A stretch of DNA of 64,000 nucleotides from an uncultured Thermomicrobia bacterium (GTDB lineage Bacteria; Chloroflexota; Chloroflexia; Thermomicrobiales; JALYUS01). A model generated the notes under the pieces. That model had not been told where the DNA came from. It saw only the letters and a program-made list of their open reading frames with translations, and made no database searches. The stretch spans positions 71,945 to 135,944 of the forward strand of contig CALBSO010000146.1 of NCBI GenBank assembly GCA_937968015.1, read 5' to 3'. Position numbers and translations under genes: made by a program. Position 1 is the first letter of the stretch; each line of letters opens with the position of its first letter. Of this stretch, positions 49,684 to 57,937 are shown in pieces.

Positions 49684-51966
49684 TCACGCGGGCGGCGCGG
49701 CCGGGATGGCAACGCGCACGATAATTGCCGTGCCCGCGCCCGGCGCGCTCTCGATAGTCAGCAGGCCACCGATGCGCTCGACGCGCTCCTGCATGCCAGG
49801 CAGACCGAGATGACCCGGTTGCGGTTGATGCCCGGCAGGCTCGAAGCCCCGGCCATCATCCCGTACCGTCAGTGTGGCAGTCCTATCATAGATGTCAAGC
49901 GCGGCACTGATCTCCTTCGCGTGCGCGTGCTTCAAGGCGTTGCTGACTGCCTCGCTCGCGATACGGAAAAGCGCTTCCTCCACGGGCAACGGTAGCCGGT
50001 TGTCGTTGCCCGTCGCGGCGAACGCGAGCGCCGGGCCGTCCCTTCGCTGTAAGGACTCGATATGCCGCCGCAGCGCCTCGATCAGGCCTTCCTCCTCCAG
50101 CGCGACGGGCCGCAATTGGAAAAGGAGGGCGCGCATCTCCGCCAGCGCCTCCTTCGAGAGCCGCCGCAGTTCATCGAGGCTCCGCTTCGCCTCCTCCGGT
50201 TGCACATCCCACAGCGCGGGGAGGACTTGCGCCAGGAGACTCATCGAGAAGAGCGACTGGGTGACGCTGTCGTGGAGGTCCCGTGCGAGACGATGCCGCT
50301 CCTCCAATGCCGCCGCCTGTTGCGCCTGCTCATACAAGAGCGCGTTGTGCATCGCGACGGAGGCGTGATCCGCGAAGGTCGAGATCAACTGCAACTCGCT
50401 CGCGCTCGGGTTGATCGGGTGGTCATAAACGAGCATCAGCACGGCATCGTGCGTGCCCTGGTAGCCGAATGGCATCGCGATGAACGCCTTCGCGGTAAAG
50501 GCCTCGAACGGTTCGTGCTTGACATGCTCCACGAAATCCTCCCGCCACCAGGGCATCGTCGCCGCCTCTTCCTGGCTGCGGATAATGAGCGGCTGACGCT
50601 GCTGGATGGCGTAGAGCGCCGGCCCATGCCGGAGGATCGAGCCATCCGAGAACGGAAAGCGATCCATCCCATAGATTGCGCGCGGAATCGTCGCGTCGCC
50701 GCTATTGCTCAGTTCGAGCAGGCCACAGACCCGCGCGCCCGTCACCCGCGCTGCCTGCTCGACAATCATATTGAGCACTTCCGCGCGGTCGAGGCTGGAA
50801 TTAAGGAGCGCGGCAGTCTGATGGAGGGCGGTCATTTCCGCCAGTTGTCGCTCGGTTTCCGCGTAGAGTTTGCTGCTCTGCACCGCGATGGCGGCGTGGT
50901 CCGCGATTGTCGTGATCCGCCGGAGCATCTCATCGGGCGGCGGTTCCTGCCGCGCGAAATAGCAGGTGAGCGTGCCTATTGTTGTGCCTTTCGCGACGAG
51001 TGGGACAGCGACAACGGACCCCCACCCACCTGCAACGGCTACCGCCCGCGCCGCGTGCGCCCCCGCCGGCGCGTTCTCAGGGATGGTAATGATATTCCGA
51101 TGCACGGGGATCCCATCGCGGAAGGCGAGCGTGGTGGGGGGCTGCTCCTCGTCCGGCTGGTGTGCGGCGAAGCGCATATATTCGTTGATTGTCTCGGCGT
51201 AGTCATCCGGCAGGCCGAATTGCCCCATCAACTGCAACCGACCGAGGGCATCCGGCAGAAAGATCGCTGCCGCCCGGCTGCCAAGCCGTTGCGTCGCCCG
51301 CTCGGTGATCGCCGCCAGCGTCGCGTCGAGCGAGGTGGTCAGAGCGATGAGTCGCGCGATCTCCGCGAAGGCCGAAAGTTCCTCCGCGCGGGTCTCACTC
51401 GTCTGGTAGAGCGGCCCGACCTCGGCATAGACCGCCGTTTCGAGCGTGATGTCCTGCACCGTCGTGCTGACACCAAGCACGGTCCCGTCCGTCGCCGTCC
51501 GCAGATGACTAATAGACTGGACGCGCCGCCCGTCCGACGGAATGACGCACTCCTCGATCTGGACGCTCTCCGCGTCGGCGAATGACGCGACCGAGGGCAT
51601 GCAGCAATCCAGCCCCGGCAACGCCTCTATCGGCTGCCCGACCACATTCACATCCGGCGCAAGGCCAACGATCATCGCCGCAACCGGGCTCATCGTCCGC
51701 ACGCGGTTCGCAGCGTCGGTCGTGATCAGCCCGGCTTGGATCGGCGTGGCGGCCGCGGTACGACCGTTACTCGCGAGCAGCGGATAAATCGTCTCGCGCA
51801 ACGCCCGGAGCATCTGCTCCTCAGTCACCGTCTCGGGCGTCGCGCCGAGGTTCTCGATCGCGCGGTCGAGCGCGGCGCGGTCGAGTGCTGGCACCGCGAT
51901 CGGCAGCCGCCGGACGTATTCGCAATAGACCTCGTTGCCTGTCGTACCGTCCAATTCGCGCCCCAT
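49684..51966 (-). CDS. GAF-domain sensor histidine kinase (NarX/LuxR-system type)
   Basis: 760 residues from ATG 51966 (the frame opens at 52008; the start is uncertain because no clear ribosome site is seen). Order: PAS-like region (about 75-185), GAF 1 (about 205-360), GAF 2 (about 385-530), HisKA_3 with the phospho-His in LARDLHDSVTQSLFSM, and HATPase_c with FRIASEAVSNALKHAHA, TVRDDGRGFE and GHLGLPGMQER. There are no membrane spans, so it senses an intracellular signal. Its partner is the NarL-type regulator at 48219. An MNT/HEPN pair sits between them. Confidence 0.9.
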   Translation of the reverse strand: MGRELDGTTGNEVYCEYVRRLPIAVPALDRAALDRAIENLGATPETVTEEQMLRALRETIYPLLASNGRTAAATPIQAGLITTDAANRVRTMSPVAAMIVGLAPDVNVVGQPIEALPGLDCCMPSVASFADAESVQIEECVIPSDGRRVQSISHLRTATDGTVLGVSTTVQDITLETAVYAEVGPLYQTSETRAEELSAFAEIARLIALTTSLDATLAAITERATQRLGSRAAAIFLPDALGRLQLMGQFGLPDDYAETINEYMRFAAHQPDEEQPPTTLAFRDGIPVHRNIITIPENAPAGAHAARAVAVAGGWGSVVAVPLVAKGTTIGTLTCYFARQEPPPDEMLRRITTIADHAAIAVQSSKLYAETERQLAEMTALHQTAALLNSSLDRAEVLNMIVEQAARVTGARVCGLLELSNSGDATIPRAIYGMDRFPFSDGSILRHGPALYAIQQRQPLIIRSQEEAATMPWWREDFVEHVKHEPFEAFTAKAFIAMPFGYQGTHDAVLMLVYDHPINPSASELQLISTFADHASVAMHNALLYEQAQQAAALEERHRLARDLHDSVTQSLFSMSLLAQVLPALWDVQPEEAKRSLDELRRLSKEALAEMRALLFQLRPVALEEEGLIEALRRHIESLQRRDGPALAFAATGNDNRLPLPVEEALFRIASEAVSNALKHAHAKEISAALDIYDRTATLTVRDDGRGFEPAGHQPQPGHLGLPGMQERVERIGGLLTIESAPGAGTAIIVRVAIPAAPPA

Positions 51967-52058
51967 CTCGTATGATACACTGCTCTTTCTTTGTGAACAC
52001 CGCGCCACCGCGGAAAATGCCGGATGCGTCGCTACAGCGCCATCGGCATTCTATCGGT

Positions 52059-52517
52059 TTATTCCGCTGGGAAGCCCTCGATCCGCCGCCGCGTCGGGGT
52101 GAGCCGCAGGACGATGCGGCCCTCGGTGACGGCGGTGTGCGCCCAGCGCGCCAGCCCTTCATCATCGAGGTACTGCCGCCCAAGTTCCCGGTAGAACGCC
52201 ACCGGGTCGCGGTCATCCACCGCGAAGACACCACTCGCGATCACGTAGCGGAACATATCGTCCGGGTCCACGATGGCGACCGAGCCGCGCGGATCGCGCA
52301 GATAATTGCGGAACTTGACGCGCCCGGTGAGTGTCGTGAAGAGGAAATCGCCCGCCTCATATTTGAACCACATCACCGTTTGTTGTGGCGTGCCGCTCGG
52401 GTTCACGGTCGAGAGCGTCGCGGCCAGCGGCTGCCGCAAGAACTCCTCAACTACCGGCGGGAACGCGTCCGGCGTGAGGCTCAGTCGTGACGCGGGGTAT
52501 AAGGAACGTGAGCGCAT
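52059..52517 (-). CDS. PPOX-class (F420/FMN-binding) oxidoreductase
   Basis: 152 residues from ATG 52517 (GAAGGA, 7 nt spacing). Split-barrel flavoreductase fold: FLRQPLAATLSTVNPSGTPQ, TVMWFKYEAGDFLFTT, GRVKFRNYLRDPRGSVAIVD. This is typical of PPOX-class F420-dependent enzymes. It starts 18 nt after the AbiEii-like gene stops and is probably cotranscribed with the two-gene module. Cofactor (F420 or FMN) not determined. Confidence 0.82.
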   Translation of the reverse strand: MRSRSLYPASRLSLTPDAFPPVVEEFLRQPLAATLSTVNPSGTPQQTVMWFKYEAGDFLFTTLTGRVKFRNYLRDPRGSVAIVDPDDMFRYVIASGVFAVDDRDPVAFYRELGRQYLDDEGLARWAHTAVTEGRIVLRLTPTRRRIEGFPAE

Positions 52518-52535
52518 TGATATTTCCTTCTTTCC

Positions 52536-53390
52536 TCATTCTGGGTGGTCAGAATCTGAGAATACGTCGGGCAGCACATCGCGTAACCGCGAGAGTATAT
52601 CTGTTGCGAGAAAAGCGCATGACTGTGCCACTTCGTCTGGATCGACAAGCTGATCTAACGCTTGTGCTGCCAGTTGCGATCCGGCTCCTGCCGCGTCGCC
52701 AAACAGTATTTGTAGATAGGTGATTGCCTTGCGAGCAACGCGACTGGATCGTTCATCGCCATCGAGAGATATGAATACCGTGACGAATTCTTCGGTCTCG
52801 ATCTCTTGGAGGAGGCGATATGTATCAAGAGCATCTTTTGCTTTCAATCGCGTTGGGTCATTCTGTCGTTCGCCGAGCTTATATAATTTTGCGACCAGCA
52901 ATGCCGTTGGCCCCGCGACCGCTATCTCAAAGCAGCGCTTGTCCTCGCTTTCAAGAGACTCAATTATCATTGCTTGCTTATCGATCAGCGCGCCTTCGAG
53001 TCCTCGCGTCTTCATTGCTGCATGCTTACTGTGCCCCTCGATACGTGCGCCCCTCCTGCCTCCTTGTCCACTGACTGCGTCAGGAACAATAAGATCAACA
53101 TTAATATCTTCTCGTTCGCTGGTCCAGATACCGGGCCCGGAGTGAAGCGAGAACCCGGCTTGTTCCATTGCCTTTTCCAGTTTAGGATCAGATCGAAGGA
53201 AACTTGGATCAAGGGCGAGATCAGCATCCGTGGTGTAGGGTGCTACAGCAAGGTTTGTATCGCCAGTATGAAGGTAAATCGCTTGAGCACCGACCAGTAT
53301 TATGGCTTCAAGATGATCGTGAAGAGCCTCAAGTGCATCTAAGAGCACACGACGTGCGCGTACATAGTCTGCATCAAGTCCGCCAGTCAT
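52536..53390 (-). CDS. AbiEii-like nucleotidyltransferase (putative toxin)
   Basis: 284 residues. Nucleotidyltransferase signature ILVGAQAIYLHTGDTNL, then TTDADLALDP with the D-x-D metal pair, and NVDLIVPDAVSG. The remainder is helical (ALLVAKLYKLGERQNDP, DALDTYRLLQEI). It resembles AbiEii/AbiGii-type toxins, which transfer nucleotides to tRNA or protein and stop growth. Its start overlaps the end of the HTH gene by 17 nt. AT-richer than its neighbours, suggesting transfer. Confidence 0.72.
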   Translation of the reverse strand: MTGGLDADYVRARRVLLDALEALHDHLEAIILVGAQAIYLHTGDTNLAVAPYTTDADLALDPSFLRSDPKLEKAMEQAGFSLHSGPGIWTSEREDINVDLIVPDAVSGQGGRRGARIEGHSKHAAMKTRGLEGALIDKQAMIIESLESEDKRCFEIAVAGPTALLVAKLYKLGERQNDPTRLKAKDALDTYRLLQEIETEEFVTVFISLDGDERSSRVARKAITYLQILFGDAAGAGSQLAAQALDQLVDPDEVAQSCAFLATDILSRLRDVLPDVFSDSDHPE

Positions 53391-54468
53391 TTTGATTCGC
53401 CCCCATCCATCTCAACAATTCCTCTCCCTCAGCCGGGTTGCGCCCGGGACCGGTTAGAAGGTCAGCGGCAACTTGCGATACAGCCGCATAAATACTACCG
53501 TCGGCCTCAGTCGTTCGATCAAAGACTACTGGATCAAACGGCCGAACAAGAAGAATATTGGTTCCGCTCTCGGCTGGCCGCAAGCCAAGGCGCTCCGCAG
53601 CCACTCTTATATCTTCGACATAGACAATCGCAAGTCGTGGCGACGCAATCGGAGCAATGCGCGCCGCCGCGAAAGAGCCTGTTATTGAGTAAGGTAGCTC
53701 TGAGGTTTCGAGCTTGCGGAGAAATGCCTCTACTCCGCGTGGTTCAAGGAAGCCGCGTGTTTGATTCGATCTCGTGAGAGAGTAATCATCCGTCCAGCGC
53801 CGGATCAGTTTTTCCCACTTCACATCTATTACTGTGCCCCGTTCATCACGCACGACTAAAGCCTCACGGTCGAGAAATGTCACGACTCGCGAGGTAGATG
53901 CCAAAGATGTCTTCGATCGCTCCGCCATCTCACGAATCTTGTATGGAGGGGTAAAATCACAAAGAGCACGCACAACTCGCCCCGCTGTAGGCCCCTTTAG
54001 CGATAGCAATGGGCGCTCTTCGCGCCAAGGATTGCTGTTCGCGCCATTGAGAACGATGAACATCACCGGCTTTTCGACCTCTAAGCGAAAATTACCTGTG
54101 GCATCAGCATATCCTATATCGCTATCGGCTAGAAGTTCCCTTGTACGTGGCGATATATAGGGAGCAATAACAAGGAACCCGTTGGCGCCAGCGGAGCGTT
54201 GCGGGTAATTAGACAACCAAGAGACATCCTTCGGGTCAACCTGACGTTTTACCTCTACGTCAATAGCTGCTTTCATTCCGTTTTGGCTAGTAATTTCAAG
54301 CGAGAAATCCGACCGATCGCTCTGACCATTCAGGCTTGGTCGCGGAGTGAACTGAAGTTTCCATGAAGGTGGAAGGCGTGCTTGCAACATCTTGCGCACG
54401 TTATCAACAAGATCGAGTCCGAAAGGCTGCACACTGCCGGTTGTTCCAGAAATCCCCCTGTTCCACAT
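53374..54468 (-). CDS. AbiEi-like HTH protein with a nuclease-like N-terminal domain (putative antitoxin/regulator)
   Basis: 364 residues if started at ATG 54468, the predicted +1 of a near-perfect promoter, so the mRNA would be leaderless; the frame is open to 54546. Residues about 1-140: SDFSLEITS and AIDVEVKRQVDP fit the D...E-x-K core of the PD-(D/E)XK fold, then LVIAPYISPRTRELL and IGYADATGNFRLE. Residues 170-240: winged HTH, with IREMAERSKTSLASTSRVV and FLDREALVVRDERG. It pairs with the nucleotidyltransferase gene, as AbiEi does. A 17-bp palindrome at its start suggests autoregulation. Confidence 0.68.
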   Translation of the reverse strand: MWNRGISGTTGSVQPFGLDLVDNVRKMLQARLPPSWKLQFTPRPSLNGQSDRSDFSLEITSQNGMKAAIDVEVKRQVDPKDVSWLSNYPQRSAGANGFLVIAPYISPRTRELLADSDIGYADATGNFRLEVEKPVMFIVLNGANSNPWREERPLLSLKGPTAGRVVRALCDFTPPYKIREMAERSKTSLASTSRVVTFLDREALVVRDERGTVIDVKWEKLIRRWTDDYSLTRSNQTRGFLEPRGVEAFLRKLETSELPYSITGSFAAARIAPIASPRLAIVYVEDIRVAAERLGLRPAESGTNILLVRPFDPVVFDRTTEADGSIYAAVSQVAADLLTGPGRNPAEGEELLRWMGANQNDWRT

Positions 54469-54477
54469 GATGTGGAA
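54461..54477. promoter_or_regulatory. 17-bp palindrome at the start of the AbiE-like operon (operator)
   Basis: TTCCACAT-G-ATGTGGAA covers the space between -10 and the start codon of the HTH gene. Flanking GTTCCAGAAA and TTTCTGGAAC (54442-54495) form a wider inverted pair around it. Confidence 0.65.
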
Positions 54478-54504
54478 TATAGCATTTTCTGGAACGATTG
54501 TCAA
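54476..54504 (-). promoter_or_regulatory. Promoter of the AbiE-like operon
   Basis: TTGACA (54504-54499), 17-nt spacer, TATATT (54481-54476) on the minus strand; the ATG at 54468 starts 8 nt after the -10, at the expected first transcribed base. Confidence 0.75.
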
Positions 54505-54523
54505 AGGTCGGGACGGCGGTGCT

Positions 54524-55579
54524 TCATTGCAAACCATCCCGCACAAAGGCGCAGAGCCAGTTCACGAGGGCTTCGATGTCTCCCAAATGTCCGGTCTCGA
54601 AGGGGCTGTGGGTGTAGCGGGCGGGGAAGGCGACCATCGCGGCGGGGATGTCCGCCTTCATGAGGGCCGCACCGTCGCTGCCGAAGGAGCCGAAGACGGC
54701 GTGCTGGATCGGAATGTCCGCCGCCCCTGCCGTCCGCTCCAATGCCGCCGTCAGGGTATAATCGTAGTGGGTGAGCGCGTCCTTGTGGACGAGTATCGGG
54801 CCACCGCCGAGGCGAACAGGGATCGCGCGCTCCTCGACGCCGGGGATGTCGCTCGCGAGGCCGATCTCGACGGCGATCCCCGCGTCGAACTGCTCCCGTG
54901 CCGCGAGGCCGAACGCGCCGATCAGCCCGATCTCCTCCTGAATCGTGCAGGCGAGCGTCAATTCGCACCCGAGTTCCGCTGTCGGGACACGACGCAGTAC
55001 CTCAGTGATCACGGCGAGCGGTACGCGATCATCGAGTGCCTTGCCGACGACATGCGGGCCGAACTGCTCCGTCGTCGCATCCCAGATGACGCGCGTGCCG
55101 GGCGTCACGCCGCGCGCCAGCAATTCGTCGCGCGTCTGGCCGGTATCCACCCAGAAATCGTTCCATGTCAGTTCGTCCGGCTCGCGCAGGGCGAATGAGG
55201 CGAGATGGCCCGTCGTGCTGGCGATCACGCCGGGCAAGGGGCCGGTGCGCGCCAGCACTCGCACGCGCTGCCCGACGGTGAACCAGTTGCGCATGCTTGT
55301 CTTGCGCTCCCACGCCTGGCCATTCGCCAGCCAGAGGAACCCTGCGGGATCTATTGCCCGGACGAGGTAGCAGAGTTCGTCCGCATGGGCGGCGAGAAGC
55401 AGTTTCTTGCCCGTGCCGCCCGCCCGCGCGAGGACATTGCCGGTGCGCGTCCGCTCGGTGCGCGCACCGGCCTCCCGCCAGACACGCTCGATATGGTCGA
55501 GGACGATTCCCTCCTGGCCCACCGGCCCCGCAAGCTCGGTTAATTCTTTGATCAATGCAAACACGACACCCTCTTTCAT
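54524..55579 (-). CDS. M42 family aminopeptidase
   Basis: 351 residues from ATG 55579 (the frame opens at 55588). Di-metal peptidase: AHADELCYLV (first ligand H-x-D), KALDDRVPLAVI (bridging Asp), TIQEEIGLIGA (catalytic Glu pair), then VEIGLASDIPG and FPARYTHSPFET (last His). M42 enzymes form large tetrahedral shells that cut N-terminal residues from peptides. The AbiE-like promoter lies just past its 3' end. Confidence 0.9.
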   Translation of the reverse strand: MKEGVVFALIKELTELAGPVGQEGIVLDHIERVWREAGARTERTRTGNVLARAGGTGKKLLLAAHADELCYLVRAIDPAGFLWLANGQAWERKTSMRNWFTVGQRVRVLARTGPLPGVIASTTGHLASFALREPDELTWNDFWVDTGQTRDELLARGVTPGTRVIWDATTEQFGPHVVGKALDDRVPLAVITEVLRRVPTAELGCELTLACTIQEEIGLIGAFGLAAREQFDAGIAVEIGLASDIPGVEERAIPVRLGGGPILVHKDALTHYDYTLTAALERTAGAADIPIQHAVFGSFGSDGAALMKADIPAAMVAFPARYTHSPFETGHLGDIEALVNWLCAFVRDGLQ

Positions 55580-55645
55580 CGGACGCAAGCCATATACAGG
55601 GCGAGAGACCTCTTCAGAAGGGGTCCGGCCGTAACGGCGTAACGG

Positions 55646-56743
55646 TCAGACGTTCGCCAGGTCAATCACTGAGCGCAGCGTTTCGCCACGTTCCATCGCG
55701 TGGAAAGCCTCTTCGGTCTCCTCCAGCCGGATCATCCGCGTGACAACTTCATCGAGCTTCAGTTGGCCTTGCTTGTACCAATCGGCAAGCAGGGGGAAAT
55801 CCCGCGTCGGCAGGCAGTTGCCGTACCAGGAGACGACCGTGCTCCCGCCGAGGTCGAAGAAGTGCTGGAGATCGAGGTTGAGTTTCGGACCGGGGCCGGG
55901 CACGCCGATAAAGACGCAGGTGCCCGCGAGGTCGCGGCAGAAGAGCGCCTGCTCCAATGTCTCGGGTCGCCCGACCGCCTCGAAGGAGTAATCCACGCCA
56001 TTGCCGCCCGTCAGTTCCTTGATTCGCGCCACGGCGTCCCCTTCACGCGCGTTGACGATGTGGGTTGCGCCGAACTGCTTCGCCCATTCGAGTTTCTTCG
56101 GGTCAATATCCACGGCGATGATCGTCGTCGCGCCCGCCAATCGCGCGCCCTGAATGACGCTGTCCCCGACGCCGCCACAACCGAACACCGCCGCGCTCGT
56201 GCCGGGGCGCACGCCCGCCGAATACAACGCCGCGCCGACGCCCGTCATTACACCACAGCCGATCAGCGACATCTGCGCATCCGGCAACTCCTTGTCAATG
56301 ACGATTGCCTGTGCGGCATGGACAACCGTGTGCGTGCAGAAGGTGCCGATGCCGAGCACGGGGTTGAGCGTCTGGCCGTCCTTCGCGCGCATCCGCTTCT
56401 CGGCGTTCAGGCTATTGGCGCAGTAGTTTGGCTGCCCCCGCAGGCAGAAGCGGCACTTCCCGCATGGCGCGCGCCACGCGAGGATAACATGATCGCCTAC
56501 CTGTGGATTCTCAACGCCTGGCCCGACTTTCTCGACAATTCCCGCGCCCTCGTGGCCGAGGAGAAAGGGGAAGCCGCTCGTGCCGTACGTGCCCATCTTG
56601 ACGCCGAGGTCGGTATGGCAGACACCGGAGGCGAGGATGCGTACCAGCACCTCATTCGGCCCCGGATCGTCAATCAGGAACTCTTCCACCGCGGCAACCG
56701 CACCCGGCGTCCGTGCGATCACTCCCCGTGCGATCAGTGGCAT
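55646..56743 (-). CDS. Zinc alcohol dehydrogenase, class III-like (thiol-dependent formaldehyde dehydrogenase type)
   Basis: 365 residues from ATG 56743 (AAGGAG, 8 nt spacing). Catalytic zinc: ASGVCHTDLGVK and GHEGAGIVEKVG; structural zinc: CGKCRFCLRGQPNYC (four Cys). NAD fold: GTSAAVFGCGGVGDSVIQGA. CGVMTGVGAALYSAG is typical of class III and of mycothiol-dependent formaldehyde dehydrogenases. It likely oxidises an S-hydroxymethyl thiol or an alcohol; which thiol is unknown. Confidence 0.87.
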   Translation of the reverse strand: MPLIARGVIARTPGAVAAVEEFLIDDPGPNEVLVRILASGVCHTDLGVKMGTYGTSGFPFLLGHEGAGIVEKVGPGVENPQVGDHVILAWRAPCGKCRFCLRGQPNYCANSLNAEKRMRAKDGQTLNPVLGIGTFCTHTVVHAAQAIVIDKELPDAQMSLIGCGVMTGVGAALYSAGVRPGTSAAVFGCGGVGDSVIQGARLAGATTIIAVDIDPKKLEWAKQFGATHIVNAREGDAVARIKELTGGNGVDYSFEAVGRPETLEQALFCRDLAGTCVFIGVPGPGPKLNLDLQHFFDLGGSTVVSWYGNCLPTRDFPLLADWYKQGQLKLDEVVTRMIRLEETEEAFHAMERGETLRSVIDLANV

Positions 56744-57071
56744 GGCTGTGTCTCCTTCTGCGCTGAATCGTCGTATCGAGAACGTCCGCATCCTGCCATG
56801 CGTGGCAGATGGCGTCAAGAAGTGTGCCGACGGTTGCCTCTTCATCGGGAAAGCATCTCACAACCTTTTACGAAGATTTTTACAATCGAAACTTTCATGG
56901 CACGAAACGTGTTCTTATCAGTGTACCCCCGCCAAATGGACGGGGTGGCATCGTCCGAAGATGCGGGAGCAATATCGCTCAAAGGGTCGTGTCGGGGAAA
57001 CAATGCACCGCGCATACTGAGGCCAGCACCGGGATGGTTCGGCGGCATGAGTAAGGGGGAAGAGCGACGAG
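56744..57071. other. Divergent intergenic region between ADH and DedA
   Basis: 328 nt. AT-rich around 56855-56905, where the promoters should lie. GC-rich text near 57000-57060 leads into the DedA ribosome site. I see no gene, terminator or clear riboswitch. Confidence 0.35.
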
Positions 57072-57743
57072 ATGAGCGATAGCATCCTCTACAGCCACAT
57101 CGCCATCGCGCTCGTCGTCCTGATCGCCGCGTTCGGGTTGCCGCTGCCGGTCGCCGGGATGTTGACCGCTGCGGGTGTCCTCGCCGCGCATGGGGAGATG
57201 AATATTGGCCTGCTCATCGTCCTTTCGGCGGCGGGCGCGATCCTCGGTGACGCGCTTGGGTACGTCGCAGGGCGGTTTGGGGTGCGCTGGCTCGCCGGGC
57301 GCGCGACGGCCCGCGATACGCGCGTTGCCGCCTCAATGCATTGGTTGAAGCGGATGACGCATCGCGCCCTCGCCTGGAAATCCATCCGGCAAGCGACAGG
57401 GTGGTCAGACGCAATGCTCGCTCAACGCGGCAGCATGGGTATCCTCATTCTCCTGAGCCGGACGGTGCTTGCCGCCTTTGGCCCGGTCGTCAATGTCGTG
57501 AGCGGCGCGCGCCGCTATTCGCTCGGCCGATTCCTCCTGTATGATGCGATCGGCGAAATTCTCTGGGCGGGTACGTACGTCGGCTTCGGCTACCTCGCGG
57601 GCGAACAGGGCAAGGATGCGATGAGCGTCCTGACCAATCCCTATGTGATCGTCGCGATGGTCGCAATCACGATTATTCCAATGGCGATCACGACGCGGAT
57701 TAAGCCGCAGCCAGTCGCTGTCGAAACAAGTATCGGAGATTAA
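57072..57743 (+). CDS. DedA-family membrane protein
   Basis: 223 residues. VTT/SNARE-associated fold: AFGLPLPVAGMLTAAGVLAA (re-entrant loop), LSAAGAILGDALGYVAGRFG with the conserved G-D-x-x-G-Y, then a second re-entrant part SRTVLAAFGPVVNVVSGARR and FLLYDAIGEILWAGTYVGFGYLAG. DedA proteins flip phospholipids or undecaprenyl phosphate across the membrane. Stand-alone gene, with the palindromic repeat directly downstream. Confidence 0.88.
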   Translation: MSDSILYSHIAIALVVLIAAFGLPLPVAGMLTAAGVLAAHGEMNIGLLIVLSAAGAILGDALGYVAGRFGVRWLAGRATARDTRVAASMHWLKRMTHRALAWKSIRQATGWSDAMLAQRGSMGILILLSRTVLAAFGPVVNVVSGARRYSLGRFLLYDAIGEILWAGTYVGFGYLAGEQGKDAMSVLTNPYVIVAMVAITIIPMAITTRIKPQPVAVETSIGD

Positions 57744-57749
57744 CCATTC

Positions 57750-57802
57750 GGTGACGCAGGCTTCAGCCCGCGATCTCTCGCGAGGCTGAAACCTGCGTCA
57801 CC
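57750..57802. repeat. Dispersed palindromic repeat, copy 4
   Basis: GGTGACGCAGGCTTCAGCC and GGCTGAAACCTGCGTCACC flank a 15-nt centre. The most complete copy: bounded by GGTG and CACC, 19-nt arms with one mismatch. Between DedA and the next gene; it could also act as a transcript end. Confidence 0.7.
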
Positions 57803-57937
57803 GACAGGCAAAGAACGCGCTATTCTCTGAGCCCATGATCTCCTTTCCTTCCTTCACCGCGCAATTGCGCGACGATTTTTCCTCCCTCCCTGCTATACTC
57901 GCGCCACGCTGTTTCACAGAGCCGAGGAGGATCAGGC

